64,000 bases of DNA from Pseudalkalibacillus sp045920555 (GCF_045920555.1 NZ_CP174509.1:248001-312000); one strand, 5' to 3'. Positions 25,925 to 34,170 are shown, counted from the first letter of the stretch. The notes: a model not told the origin generated them from the letters alone. Translations and numbers: made by a program.

Positions 25925-26437
25925 GTGGATACCAATACCATTGTCAGATGCGCCTGGTGTGAAGAAGACTCTTTGTTGATCAGCTATCATGACAAAGAAT
26001 GGGGGAAGTCTGTGTCTGATGATGACCAATTATTCGAAGCATTGACGTTGGAGATTTTCCAAGCAGGGTTAAGCTGGAAAACCATATTACATAAACGTGA
26101 AAATTTCAGGAAAGCCTTCGACCACTTCTCGATTGGAAAAGTGAAGGCTTATGAAGAAGAGAAAATAAAAAGGCTCTTAGAGGATAAGGGGATTGTACGT
26201 CACCGTAGAAAGATTGAAGCCACAATCCATAATGCGAATGTAGCCGAAGACCTGGTTGAAAGATACGGAAGCTTGAAAAAATATTTCGATTCATTGCCAG
26301 CCGACAAGTATGAAAAACAAAAAGCAATCCAAGCGACGTTCAAGCACGTAGGGCTGACAACCGCAGAAAGCTTCTTGATGGCAGCAGGATTCATAGAACC
26401 CGATCACAGTGAAGAATGCTTTTTGACCCAGGGATAA
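25925..26437 (+). CDS. tag: DNA-3-methyladenine glycosylase I
   Basis: Base-excision repair enzyme removing 3-methyladenine from alkylated DNA. 170 residues, slightly shorter than the E. coli enzyme (187). Marks: N-terminal RCAWC, the YHDKEWG segment with the catalytic-pocket Glu, and LSWKTILHKRENFR. The C-terminal zinc site of the E. coli enzyme is only partly represented (C11, C14 and a late His/Cys in HSEEC). The start is GTG with AGAGAGGAGG 8-10 bases upstream. Confidence 0.9.
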   Translation: MDTNTIVRCAWCEEDSLLISYHDKEWGKSVSDDDQLFEALTLEIFQAGLSWKTILHKRENFRKAFDHFSIGKVKAYEEEKIKRLLEDKGIVRHRRKIEATIHNANVAEDLVERYGSLKKYFDSLPADKYEKQKAIQATFKHVGLTTAESFLMAAGFIEPDHSEECFLTQG

Positions 26438-26441
26438 AAAA

Positions 26442-26465
26442 GAAGGCACCTCTTCGGATGCCTTC
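26442..26465. terminator. Bidirectional terminator between tag and the peptide-precursor gene
   Basis: GAAGGCA (26442-26448) pairs with TGCCTTC (26459-26465). On the minus strand a run of six Ts follows (complement of AAAAAA before 26442), so it mainly ends the precursor/receptor transcript. Confidence 0.8.
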
Positions 26466-26471
26466 AAATCT

Positions 26472-26909
26472 TTAAGTATTAATACTCATAGGTGGGTTAT
26501 CGTCATAAGCTAGAGATAATTTCATAGGTGGGTTGTCATCGTAAGCTAGGAATGATTTTGCCATAGGCGGATTGTCATCGTAAGCTAGGAATGATTTTGC
26601 CATAAGCGGATTGTCATCGTAAGCTAGGAATGATTTTGCCATAGGCGGATTGTCATCGTAAGCTAGGAATGATTTTGCCATAGGCGGATTGTCATCGTAA
26701 GCTAGGAATGATTTTGCCATAGGCGGATTGTCATCGTAAGCTAGGAATGATTTTGCCATAGGCGGATTATCATCGTAAGCTAGGAATGATTTTGCCATAG
26801 GTGGATTATCATCGTAAGCAGTTATCTTTTTATTTAATTGTTCGCTGCCCCCAACAAATAAAACACTAAATGTTAGTAAGAAGCTTAAAGAAATGAGATA
26901 CTTTTTCAT
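26472..26909 (-). CDS. Nine-copy signal-peptide precursor (Phr/NprX-like)
   Basis: 145-residue precursor. The N-terminus is a Sec signal peptide (MKKYLISLSFLLTF, ending around residue 20), followed by EQLNKKIT and nine tandem copies of AYDDNPPM. Copies 1-7 are joined by AKSFL, copy 8 by KLSL, and copy 9 ends SINT. Copy 6 has AYDDNPLM. The ATG at 26909 is chosen because AAGGGTG lies about nine bases upstream and an in-frame GTG at 26918 would destroy that spacing. It starts 12 bases after the receptor gene stop, so the ribosome-binding site overlaps the receptor's end. By analogy with Phr, NprX and PapR the copies would be cut out after export, imported by an oligopeptide permease and bound by the receptor; exact cleavage points are not visible. 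Confidence 0.85.
   Translation of the reverse strand: MKKYLISLSFLLTFSVLFVGGSEQLNKKITAYDDNPPMAKSFLAYDDNPPMAKSFLAYDDNPPMAKSFLAYDDNPPMAKSFLAYDDNPPMAKSFLAYDDNPLMAKSFLAYDDNPPMAKSFLAYDDNPPMKLSLAYDDNPPMSINT
26487..26819 (-). repeat. 39-bp tandem repeat array encoding the pheromone units
   Basis: 333 bp made of seven 39-bp units, one 36-bp unit and a 24-bp terminal core. Units 2-7 are almost identical at DNA level, including third positions, which points to recent expansion or ongoing homogenisation by unequal recombination or slippage. The outermost copies (first, eighth and ninth) differ most. Confidence 0.95.
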
Positions 26910-26921
26910 TTCACACACCCT

Positions 26922-28178
26922 TTATAAATATTTTTTATTTGTAGTTAATGCTAATTTATAGAATTCACTAGCATTTTTATACTGTGAATTATCATAATAA
27001 TAATCGGCTAGTAAGGTAGAATATTCACTTACATGTTCCAGAACATTTTTTTCTTGAAAATAAGGAAGCACAGTCTTCTTTAAGTAGACCTCACACTCTT
27101 TATTAAATTTACCTTCTAATCGAAACTTCAGAATTTGTGCGTGAATCTCATACTCATCATGCTGATTTTCTTTTAAAGTTTCAATAGTTTTATCAAGCCA
27201 TTCACGAGATAATTCAGTCTTATTTAAATTCAAGTATTCCTTAGCTATTAAGTAGTAGGTGCTTTGTATATTTCTATTTTCATATTTTTCTTTTATTGAA
27301 ACACTTTTTAGATAGTATTGTATCGCAGTTTCAGATTCTCCCTTATTTGAGAATAAGAAGCCAAGGTTATGATAAATAATTCCTAAGCTACGATTATCAT
27401 TAAAGGATTCTGCAAACTTAAGAGCCTGGGTAAAATGATATTCAGATTGAGAATAGTTTTTAATACGTCGGTTCGAAATTCCAAGAAGGATCTGACAATC
27501 AGAACTTCTACTAAAATTATACTCTCTATCGAATATTTCTAGTGCTTTATAAGCATAAGTCATTACAGAAGTACTGTGGAACAAATAACTATGTGTTAAT
27601 GCCACACTATAATAGAAAACACCAATTTCTATTTGATTGAAAGGGGTTTGTTGTAAAAAGGGTTCAGCTTTTCCAAAGAATTTTAATGCTTCGGCATAAT
27701 TACTATTAAAGTAAGCATAGTACCCCTTAATATAATAATAATAAAAGGATAGAGAAGAATCCGATGTGTTTTCTTGAAGTTTTTCGACTTTATTAAGTAA
27801 CTTTTTTGCGTTTTTCAAGTCATTATGGACTAAGTAATACCTAATTAAATATAGGTCATATCTATTTAATAAAGCGGGATCTTCAATAAATGGTAAATAT
27901 TCTTTAATTTTTTCATGAAGATCTTTTGCTTCTTCAAACTTTCTCAGTATGATTAAATAGTTCCACTCATTAAGTAATCCAAGTAAATTTACATCTAGTT
28001 GCTCTTCAGTAGCGGAGATCCCAAGCCTTTCACATAGGAGTTCTATAACGTCTTCACTAGATTTAGCATCTCCGTTTTCGATTTTACTAAGATAAGAGAC
28101 GGAGCAAATTCCCCTGGCTAATTCTTCTTGAGTGAGGCCTTTTGTCTTTCTGTAATATCTTATTCGTTGTCCTATCAA
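26922..28178 (-). CDS. RRNPP-family quorum-sensing receptor (HTH-TPR transcription regulator)
   Basis: 418-residue cytoplasmic regulator: an Xre-type helix-turn-helix (about 1-60, IGQRIRYYRKTKGLTQEEL and SVSYLSKIENG) followed by a TPR superhelix (about 75-415, for example LGIIYHNLGFLFSNKGESETAIQ in part). Length and layout match NprR (423 residues) rather than PlcR (285). The TTG at 28178 is chosen because GGGAGGGGGGATATT precedes it and the family N-terminus starts here; upstream in-frame codons to 28298 look non-homologous. The peptide-precursor gene follows after 12 bases, the usual receptor-then-peptide order. An inverted repeat lies upstream. Confidence 0.88.
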   Translation of the reverse strand: MIGQRIRYYRKTKGLTQEELARGICSVSYLSKIENGDAKSSEDVIELLCERLGISATEEQLDVNLLGLLNEWNYLIILRKFEEAKDLHEKIKEYLPFIEDPALLNRYDLYLIRYYLVHNDLKNAKKLLNKVEKLQENTSDSSLSFYYYYIKGYYAYFNSNYAEALKFFGKAEPFLQQTPFNQIEIGVFYYSVALTHSYLFHSTSVMTYAYKALEIFDREYNFSRSSDCQILLGISNRRIKNYSQSEYHFTQALKFAESFNDNRSLGIIYHNLGFLFSNKGESETAIQYYLKSVSIKEKYENRNIQSTYYLIAKEYLNLNKTELSREWLDKTIETLKENQHDEYEIHAQILKFRLEGKFNKECEVYLKKTVLPYFQEKNVLEHVSEYSTLLADYYYDNSQYKNASEFYKLALTTNKKYL

Positions 28179-28310
28179 AATATCCCCCCTCCCAAACTTG
28201 GGAAAATTGACCCGAAAAACCCTTGAATATCGTCTATCAAAACTACCATTTTTCCCAATACAGGACCATATGTTCCTTTGATAAAATAAATATAACACAA
28301 AATATGCTCG

Positions 28311-28331
28311 CTAGTTAGTCTTTCAAACTAG
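28311..28331. promoter_or_regulatory. Inverted repeat between receptor and divergent gene, candidate operator
   Basis: CTAGTT (28311-28316) and AACTAG (28326-28331) are separated by nine bases. On the minus strand TTGAAA within the repeat can act as a -35 with TATTTT 16 bases on, so a bound protein could control the receptor promoter. The divergent gene at 28418 could share it. Confidence 0.5.
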
Positions 28332-28417
28332 TTTTTCTGTATTTTGGAAAGATTATTACAATATTTGTAGTAAGAATGTTGCTGTTTTAATTATGACATG
28401 AATGGGAGGATAGCATA

Positions 28418-29224
28418 ATGGGAAAAATGGACAGTTTATTTAACAAGACTTACGAATCGAAAGGCCCTTTTTATGCTTCTGATGACCTGAAATCCGGAAA
28501 TAAATCAAGAAAGCCAAATAGAAAAACAGTGAAAAATACCCAATTATCTTCAAAGGATCTACTTACTGATGACCATCAAAATAAGTGGTATTATAATCGC
28601 ATTGACAAAAAGGGCTATAGTACTCTTGTGGCGGTTAACTTGAATAATGATGTCGTAATCAAGAAGAAGCTCTATGGGAATCCGAACATTTATGAATTTC
28701 CTGATCATGTAGTGATTGCTTGTGAAGGGGACGGTGAAACAGGTTCGGTTTATCAGTTTTCCAAAGCCACACTAGAGTTAGTGGAAGAATGGGAGATTGA
28801 TGGATTCATATGGGATGTCAATCTGTTCAACAACTCTGTATGTGTTTCTGCATATGTGGTCGATCTCGATATGGCAAGGTTGTATATCCTTAATGGCAGA
28901 TCGATTGATTTTGTTGAGCTCGGCACTCACTTTGCGCCAGCCGATTTATTAGTATTACAGAAGGATTTGTTCATTTCGGCATATCCATTGACCGAAAAAA
29001 GCCCTAAAAAAATACTGAGGCTCAATCAAGACTTTGATCTTGAGAAAGAATATGATGTCTCCATTTGCCCTCGGTTCCTCTTTAAGAATGGTGAAGAGAT
29101 CTTGATCCAAGAGTTGGATGTGAAAACAGGGCGCTCAGATCGGTATTGTTCCTTAGATTTGCTTACAGGAAGAGAAATCATCTCGAAACGGAATAAACCG
29201 AGACAACGGGTAAGTTTCTATTAA
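28418..29224 (+). CDS. Protein of unknown function, divergent to the receptor
   Basis: 268 residues, soluble, no signal peptide. The first 60 residues are polar and basic (KSGNKSRKPNRKT), probably disordered. From about residue 60 there is a run of short beta-rich segments such as YSTLVAVNLNNDVV, GSVYQFSKATLELVEEW and IWDVNLFNNSVCVSAYV, resembling the blades of a small beta-propeller; that is inference. GGGAGG precedes the ATG. It is transcribed away from the receptor with a terminator behind it, so it is a candidate target of the quorum-sensing regulator. I do not recognise the family. Confidence 0.7.
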   Translation: MGKMDSLFNKTYESKGPFYASDDLKSGNKSRKPNRKTVKNTQLSSKDLLTDDHQNKWYYNRIDKKGYSTLVAVNLNNDVVIKKKLYGNPNIYEFPDHVVIACEGDGETGSVYQFSKATLELVEEWEIDGFIWDVNLFNNSVCVSAYVVDLDMARLYILNGRSIDFVELGTHFAPADLLVLQKDLFISAYPLTEKSPKKILRLNQDFDLEKEYDVSICPRFLFKNGEEILIQELDVKTGRSDRYCSLDLLTGREIISKRNKPRQRVSFY

Positions 29225-29237
29225 TATAATCAATTCC

Positions 29238-29270
29238 AAAAGGTTGGCCTTCCAAAGGTCAGCCTTTTTT
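29238..29270 (+). terminator. Terminator of the unknown gene
   Basis: AAGGTTGGCCT (29240-29250) pairs with AGGTCAGCCTT (29256-29266), then T run. Strong stem with one mismatch. Confidence 0.85.
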
Positions 29271-29331
29271 CATGGTCTGACAGGGATCGGAACGAATAGA
29301 AGAAATAAGTGGTTGAGAGGAGTGGGAGAGG

Positions 29332-29733
29332 ATGTGGAAAGGCTCAGCTGCTGTATGTATAAAAGATCAAAAGGTATTAATGGTTCAACAAGGCAAACCT
29401 AATGAGAAGAAACTTTGGACAATACCTTCGGGTGAAAAGTCAGAGGATGAATCCTATGAAGCTTGTTGTTTACGGGAATTGGAGGAAGAAACAGGATATA
29501 AGGGAGTAATTCAACGCTCCTTGTTCGTAAAAAAAGGTCAAAGTTTCGGAATAGATGTAACAGTCCACTACTACCTTGTCGATATTACAGGAGGAGATAT
29601 GATGATCCAGGATCCGGACGGATTAATTCATGATATCAAATGGGTATCTCTAAAGGAGATACAAGTGATTGGCTTATCCTTTCCGGAAGATCTAACTTTT
29701 CTTTCGGAATACATAAAAAGATCTACCCTATAA
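29332..29733 (+). CDS. NUDIX hydrolase
   Basis: 133 residues. The NUDIX box GEKSEDESYEACCLRELEEE-TGY has the required Gly, Glu, REL and EE-x-G pattern for Mg2+-dependent hydrolysis of a nucleoside-diphosphate-linked substrate. The substrate cannot be told. It starts MWKGSAAVCI, typical of MutT-like proteins. GGAGTGGGAGAGG stands before the ATG. Monocistronic between two intergenic gaps. Confidence 0.88.
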   Translation: MWKGSAAVCIKDQKVLMVQQGKPNEKKLWTIPSGEKSEDESYEACCLRELEEETGYKGVIQRSLFVKKGQSFGIDVTVHYYLVDITGGDMMIQDPDGLIHDIKWVSLKEIQVIGLSFPEDLTFLSEYIKRSTL

Positions 29734-29890
29734 TGAATGATATGGAAAATTCAGAAAACGGAAAATTTTGTTTTGCGCATATCCCATAATTAAAAGAAAA
29801 TGGAAATTGGAATAAAATCCTTTCAAAATGTCTTTCTTTTACGAATGCTATTGTTAGACCGAAAAATCTTTTAATAGGGGCACTGTAAAA

Positions 29891-31117
29891 ATGAAAAAGG
29901 TAAGCATATTATTTGTGTCTCTTCTTTTAAGTTTTGTTTGGATACTGCCACACAATGTAAATGCAGAAATAGACGAACCAACAGACCTTTTAAGTGAGAC
30001 CTCCATTTTAATCGATGCAACAACTGGTGAAATTTTGGCAGAAGAACATCCAGATAAAAGAATGTATCCAGCAAGTATTACGAAAATCGTTACTGCTATC
30101 CTGGCGATTGAATCTGGAAAAATGGATGAAAAAGTGACCATCAGTGAGAATGCCGCCTCTGCTCCAGGGACTCAGGTTTATCTAGTGGAAGGGGAGGAGA
30201 TGACTCTCAGGCAGCTTGTCCAGGGCTTGATGATCAATTCCGGTAACGACGCAGCGGTAGCGATTGCTGAACATTTATCCGGAAGCGTAGAATCTTTTTC
30301 GGAGGATATGAATGCACTTGTTGAAGAGGATTTAGGATTGAGCAACACTCATTTTGTCAATCCGAATGGGCTGCATGATGATAATCATTATTCAACAGCT
30401 TCCGATATGGCTAAAATAACCCAATATGCACTGCAGCTGGATGAATTCAAAGAAATTGTTGGTACAAAAGAAATGGAATGGAAGGGCGCGGGATGGGAGA
30501 CTACACTTTATAACCACCATAAGCTGCTCTGGCGTTATGATGGGGCGATCGGTGTAAAGAATGGTTACACGAGTAAATCCAAGCATACCCTGGTTACTGC
30601 CGCAAGCCGTAATGGTACCTCTTTAATCGTTGTTACGATGAAAAATGATTCTTCGGAACAAGCCTATCAGGATACTGTAGAGCTATTGAATTATGGATTC
30701 GAACATTTTCAAACTGAAAAAATCAAAAAAGGTACGATTATAACCAGCCCCAATGGTGAAGAAATCAAGATAAATGAAGATAAAATGTTTACCCATAAGA
30801 TTGGTGAGGGATTTGAAACACTTATCAATGATGAAGGGAACCTGGTCATCAAAAATGAAGCAGATGAAGAAATCGCTACTTTCCCGATTGTTCCTAATAC
30901 GAAAAAGGGCAGCGGAATAAAGGCTGCTCTCGGAGAAGTGGATATAGAAGAGTCTGAAGGCACTTCCCTTCTACCTGCTTTATTAAAAGGAAGCTTATGG
31001 GTTCTCTTATTATTGTTTGTAATGAACTTCTTCAGAAAGATTAGAAGGCGTAGGAAGAAAAAACTGCGGAAAAAAAGAATGATGAAAGAAATCAACCGGA
31101 TAAAGGGATCGACTTAG
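29891..31117 (+). CDS. D-alanyl-D-alanine carboxypeptidase (PBP5/DacF type)
   Basis: 408-residue membrane-anchored enzyme trimming the terminal D-Ala of peptidoglycan stem peptides. Signal peptide (1-25, cleaved after VNA); active site S62-I-T-K65, SGN (INSGND) and the KTG-box variant KNG in VKNGYTSKS; then a C-terminal beta domain. Unusually the C-terminus has a true membrane helix (ALLKGSLWVLLLLFVMNFF) followed by a long Arg/Lys-rich cytoplasmic tail (about 30 residues) instead of an amphipathic anchor. AGGGG about 11 bases upstream is a weak ribosome-binding site. Confidence 0.88.
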   Translation: MKKVSILFVSLLLSFVWILPHNVNAEIDEPTDLLSETSILIDATTGEILAEEHPDKRMYPASITKIVTAILAIESGKMDEKVTISENAASAPGTQVYLVEGEEMTLRQLVQGLMINSGNDAAVAIAEHLSGSVESFSEDMNALVEEDLGLSNTHFVNPNGLHDDNHYSTASDMAKITQYALQLDEFKEIVGTKEMEWKGAGWETTLYNHHKLLWRYDGAIGVKNGYTSKSKHTLVTAASRNGTSLIVVTMKNDSSEQAYQDTVELLNYGFEHFQTEKIKKGTIITSPNGEEIKINEDKMFTHKIGEGFETLINDEGNLVIKNEADEEIATFPIVPNTKKGSGIKAALGEVDIEESEGTSLLPALLKGSLWVLLLLFVMNFFRKIRRRRKKKLRKKRMMKEINRIKGST

Positions 31118-31247
31118 ATTAGATAGTCTTGTCGATCTCTTATTTCTTTTTATACCGCAATTAATTGCTGATATAGGAAATGCGGATCAGTTGAGTTATA
31201 ATCAGCGTAAGAGTTTAAGAATACAGTACAGGGGGCCACTATTCATC

Positions 31248-31727
31248 ATGCGTTTGGAACCATCTAACCAAATCGCGCCGAAAGCATTGAAAGTTTGGCG
31301 TATTTACGGCGCTTTCAATAGTCTGTTTTTCATCTTATTATCAATCGGAAGCATTGTTCTAGTGGTTATGACCCCGGTTCCGCTATGGGTATCGATCGTT
31401 ACCATTGTTGTTACAGCATTACTTACATATCTATTTGTCCTGTTGCTCCCAGCAATTCGGCACCGCGTTTGGCGTTATGAGGTACGGGAATATGAGATTG
31501 AGTTGAAGTTCGGTCTTTTAATCATCCGCAGGGTACTCATTCCGATGGTAAGGGTGCAGCATGTCGATACGAAGCAAGGTCCGATTCTCCGTCACTATGA
31601 TTTATCCACTGTGACGATTTCGACTGCTGCCACAACACATGAAATTCCTGCTTTGGACTGTGAGACAGCGGATCAGGTCCGTGACTATATTTCACAAATG
31701 GCTAGGGTGACTGAAGAAGATGTATAA
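31248..31727 (+). CDS. ydbS: PH-domain membrane protein, YdbS-like
   Basis: 159 residues with two membrane helices (about 25-45 and 50-75) and one bacterial PH (bPH2/DUF304) domain. The start is placed at ATG 31248 because MRLEPSNQIAPKALKVWRI matches the N-terminus I remember for B. subtilis YdbS; an in-frame TTG at 31191 adds 19 non-homologous residues. The gene overlaps ydbT by eight bases. In B. subtilis the ydbST pair has been linked to resistance to amyloliquecidin-type peptides under sigma-W; here no sigma-W promoter was recognised. Confidence 0.85.
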   Translation: MRLEPSNQIAPKALKVWRIYGAFNSLFFILLSIGSIVLVVMTPVPLWVSIVTIVVTALLTYLFVLLLPAIRHRVWRYEVREYEIELKFGLLIIRRVLIPMVRVQHVDTKQGPILRHYDLSTVTISTAATTHEIPALDCETADQVRDYISQMARVTEEDV

Positions 31728-33162
31728 TCCAACAAGACTTCATCCATTAGCAGCAGGGTTGTCCTTTCTAAAGATGCTTAAGGAATGGATCATCCCTCTT
31801 GTATTATTTTTGTTGTTCGGACCAGGGAGTCCTACAGGTATGGCGTGGGTTTCGTTTGCCCCGTTTATCTTCGTCCTCCTGTTAGGCGGATACGGAATCT
31901 TGCATTGGTACCGATTCACCTATCATATCGAAGGTGATGAATTGAAAATAGAGTATGGTGTTTTTGTACGGAAGAAACGGTACATACCGAAGAAGAGGAT
32001 CCAATCGATCGACTATACTCAAGGCATTTTCCACAGGGTTTTTGACGTCGTGAAGATCAATATTGAAACAGCTGGAGGCCCAGGAGGAGCAGAGGCTTCT
32101 TTATCTGCTGTCCGTAAAACAGATGCGGATCAACTAGCCGTCGCTTTACGCGAAGAAAAAGAGGCTTCCGATGATGGAACACTATTGGAGACGAAGAGTG
32201 AAGAAGCCTCTTATACATATAAGTTATCTTTAAAGGACCTGCTTTTGGCAGCTTCTACTTCAGGTGGGATCGGTGTCGCATTGCCACTTATCGGTACGCT
32301 CAGCTCTCAGTTCGATAATTTTTTACCGGATGATTTTTATGCCGAGGCCTTCAATTGGCTAAGTGGGTTCAGCTGGGTTGTCATTGCTGTGATGGCCTTC
32401 TTATCTGTATTCGTTGCATGGTTTGCCTCATTTATTGGGGTGATTTTGAAATACGCCAACTTTCAAATCAACCGGTTCGAGGATCGTATTGTCATCAGCA
32501 GAGGGCTGCTGGAAAAACGGGAGCTGACGCTTCCTCTACAACGAATACAAGGATTACGGGTAGTAGAAAGTGTACTTCGCCAGCCATTCGGATTTTCAAC
32601 CGTACATGTAGAGAGTGCTGGTGGAGCTGGACCGGAAATGGGTGTCTCAGCAATGCTCTTTCCGTTCATCAAACGTTCTAAAATCAATGATGAGCTTGCG
32701 GAAATCCTTGAAGCTTATCACATCCCTGAGGAGATGGTCCCCTTACCGAAACGAGCTATGAGACGTTATATTTTACGCAATGCTGCTCCTGCCATTTTAT
32801 TGATTCCTTTATTTTGGATAGTCCCTTCATCATTTTGGTTTTTGTTATTCATTCCTTTACCTATCCTTGCAATATGGGGAATCCTGGATTTCAAAGACAG
32901 TAAATGGTTGATTGATGACCAGTCATTCTACCTCCAATCGCGAACACTTTCACGCTCCTTGCTGGTAACGAAAAAAAGAAGGATGCAGGACTTTGAGATC
33001 AAGCAATCCATTTTCCAAAAACGCCATAATCTGATGACGATGAAGACTGCGATTTTATCAGGTGGTGTAGGCAGGGTTTTTCAATTGAAGGATATAGAAT
33101 CCGGAAGATGGAAAGAGGTTTGTGGTTGGTTTTCTCGAAAGTCAAGCGATCAAAACGCTTAA
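31720..33162 (+). CDS. ydbT: PH-domain membrane protein, YdbT-like
   Basis: 480 residues: several membrane helices in pairs, and bPH2 domains (for example EYGVFVRKKRYIPKKRIQSIDY and ISRGLLEKRELTLPLQRIQG), with a third degenerate one near the C-terminus. Partner of the preceding YdbS; together they are likely a membrane complex. Overlap of eight bases indicates coupling. A hairpin terminator follows closely. Confidence 0.87.
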   Translation: MYNPTRLHPLAAGLSFLKMLKEWIIPLVLFLLFGPGSPTGMAWVSFAPFIFVLLLGGYGILHWYRFTYHIEGDELKIEYGVFVRKKRYIPKKRIQSIDYTQGIFHRVFDVVKINIETAGGPGGAEASLSAVRKTDADQLAVALREEKEASDDGTLLETKSEEASYTYKLSLKDLLLAASTSGGIGVALPLIGTLSSQFDNFLPDDFYAEAFNWLSGFSWVVIAVMAFLSVFVAWFASFIGVILKYANFQINRFEDRIVISRGLLEKRELTLPLQRIQGLRVVESVLRQPFGFSTVHVESAGGAGPEMGVSAMLFPFIKRSKINDELAEILEAYHIPEEMVPLPKRAMRRYILRNAAPAILLIPLFWIVPSSFWFLLFIPLPILAIWGILDFKDSKWLIDDQSFYLQSRTLSRSLLVTKKRRMQDFEIKQSIFQKRHNLMTMKTAILSGGVGRVFQLKDIESGRWKEVCGWFSRKSSDQNA

Positions 33163-33172
33163 TCATAAAATC

Positions 33173-33209
33173 AAAACAGGAGGACCATTAAGAAGGCGCT
33201 CCTGTTTTG
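33173..33209 (+). terminator. Terminator of ydbS-ydbT
   Basis: AAAACAGGAG (33173-33182) and CTCCTGTTTT (33199-33208) form a perfect 10-bp stem with the T run inside and after the 3' arm. Confidence 0.85.
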
Positions 33210-33240
33210 CATTTAAAGGAGGTTTCATTGTTGATATTCT

Positions 33241-33490
33241 CGAAATTCACTCCCTTTCCGCGGGCGATCCGCAAGCCTCCTCGCTCACTTGCACATGGAT
33301 CTCAACACAAAAATGAAATCATTTTCGTGTCTGCGATAAGAATTCTTAGAAGCTTTCCTTATGCTTCGACGTTCACCACAGGACGTGGTGGTATTTTGTC
33401 GAAGTTCAATATTATACTCGAAGATCCTTAAACTGCTGTGGGGTCTCGCCTGGCTCGCTTTCCCCGCAGGAGTGTCACGAATTTCACTAA
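33241..33490. repeat. MITE-like or interspersed-repeat remnant with nested hairpins
   Basis: No gene is seen from 33163 to 33579 apart from the terminator. The stretch begins CGAAATTCAC and ends GTGTCACGAATTTCA, opposed short arms. It has GC-rich parts (TTTCCGCGGGCGATCCGCAAG near 33255-33275, in part; GGGGTCTCGCCTGGCTCGC near 33440-33458) that recall an interspersed repeat common in alkaliphilic bacilli. In the middle is a strong hairpin: CTTCGAC-CACCAC (33364-33379) against GTGGTG-GTCGAAG (33385-33404). Confidence 0.5.
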
Positions 33491-33579
33491 AAGCTCTAAA
33501 AAGAATCTCTAACAACGCCTATTAAAAAATAAGATCCTATGGCGGTCGACACATTTACGAGGGCGATTGGATGTTTTTC

Positions 33580-34170
33580 TTAACTGTATCGGTTCCGTCT
33601 TCCTATCAGGATGATCGGACCTAATGCTGCTCCTCCGACCAAACCGAAAAGGTGTCCAAGAATATTGATGTTCGGTGTAACGAATGTCATGACCAAGCTT
33701 AAGATGAGGATCGTCATGACAATTTGAGAATTTTGTTGATCGATCAGCTCTTTGCGAGCATAGATGATGTATACATATAAACCGAATAGGCCGAATATCG
33801 CACCGGATGCACCTATGTGACTATAACTAGGTCCTTGGAGAATGAAAGTTGCGATATTTGCAATCACCCCGGCTCCGAGGTATCCTATGATGAATTTGAA
33901 TTTCCCTAAGATCCGTTCCAGTCCTGGACCAAATAGAAACAATGAAAATGTATTGAACAGGACATGCGGAAAAGATTCGTGGATGAAAATCGGCGTTACG
34001 AGTCTCCAATATTCACCTAATCCTATATAAAAATTTATACCAGCTGTCAGGTGTAACAAAGCTGGGAATAAATTGACACCAATGAATAAAACGATATGGA
34101 TAGCCATGATTATGGTGATAATAGGATACAACCTTCTAAACGATCTGAAATTTTCTGTTCGGATAAACAT
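33580..34170 (-). CDS. Rhomboid family intramembrane serine protease
   Basis: 196 residues, six membrane helices. Catalytic Ser in GASGAIFG, catalytic His in INILGHLFGLVGGAALG, and the HESFPHVLFNTFSLFLFG segment characteristic of the family. Matches the position and type of YdcA in the B. subtilis ydbT-acpS interval. Compact form without an extra domain. AGGGAGGG precedes the ATG on the minus strand. Substrates unknown. Confidence 0.9.
   Translation of the reverse strand: MFIRTENFRSFRRLYPIITIIMAIHIVLFIGVNLFPALLHLTAGINFYIGLGEYWRLVTPIFIHESFPHVLFNTFSLFLFGPGLERILGKFKFIIGYLGAGVIANIATFILQGPSYSHIGASGAIFGLFGLYVYIIYARKELIDQQNSQIVMTILILSLVMTFVTPNINILGHLFGLVGGAALGPIILIGRRNRYS

Noticed and set aside
26487..26819. 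CRISPR array
   Set aside because: The repeats are contiguous 39-bp units with no unique spacers and are in frame within a secreted peptide precursor.
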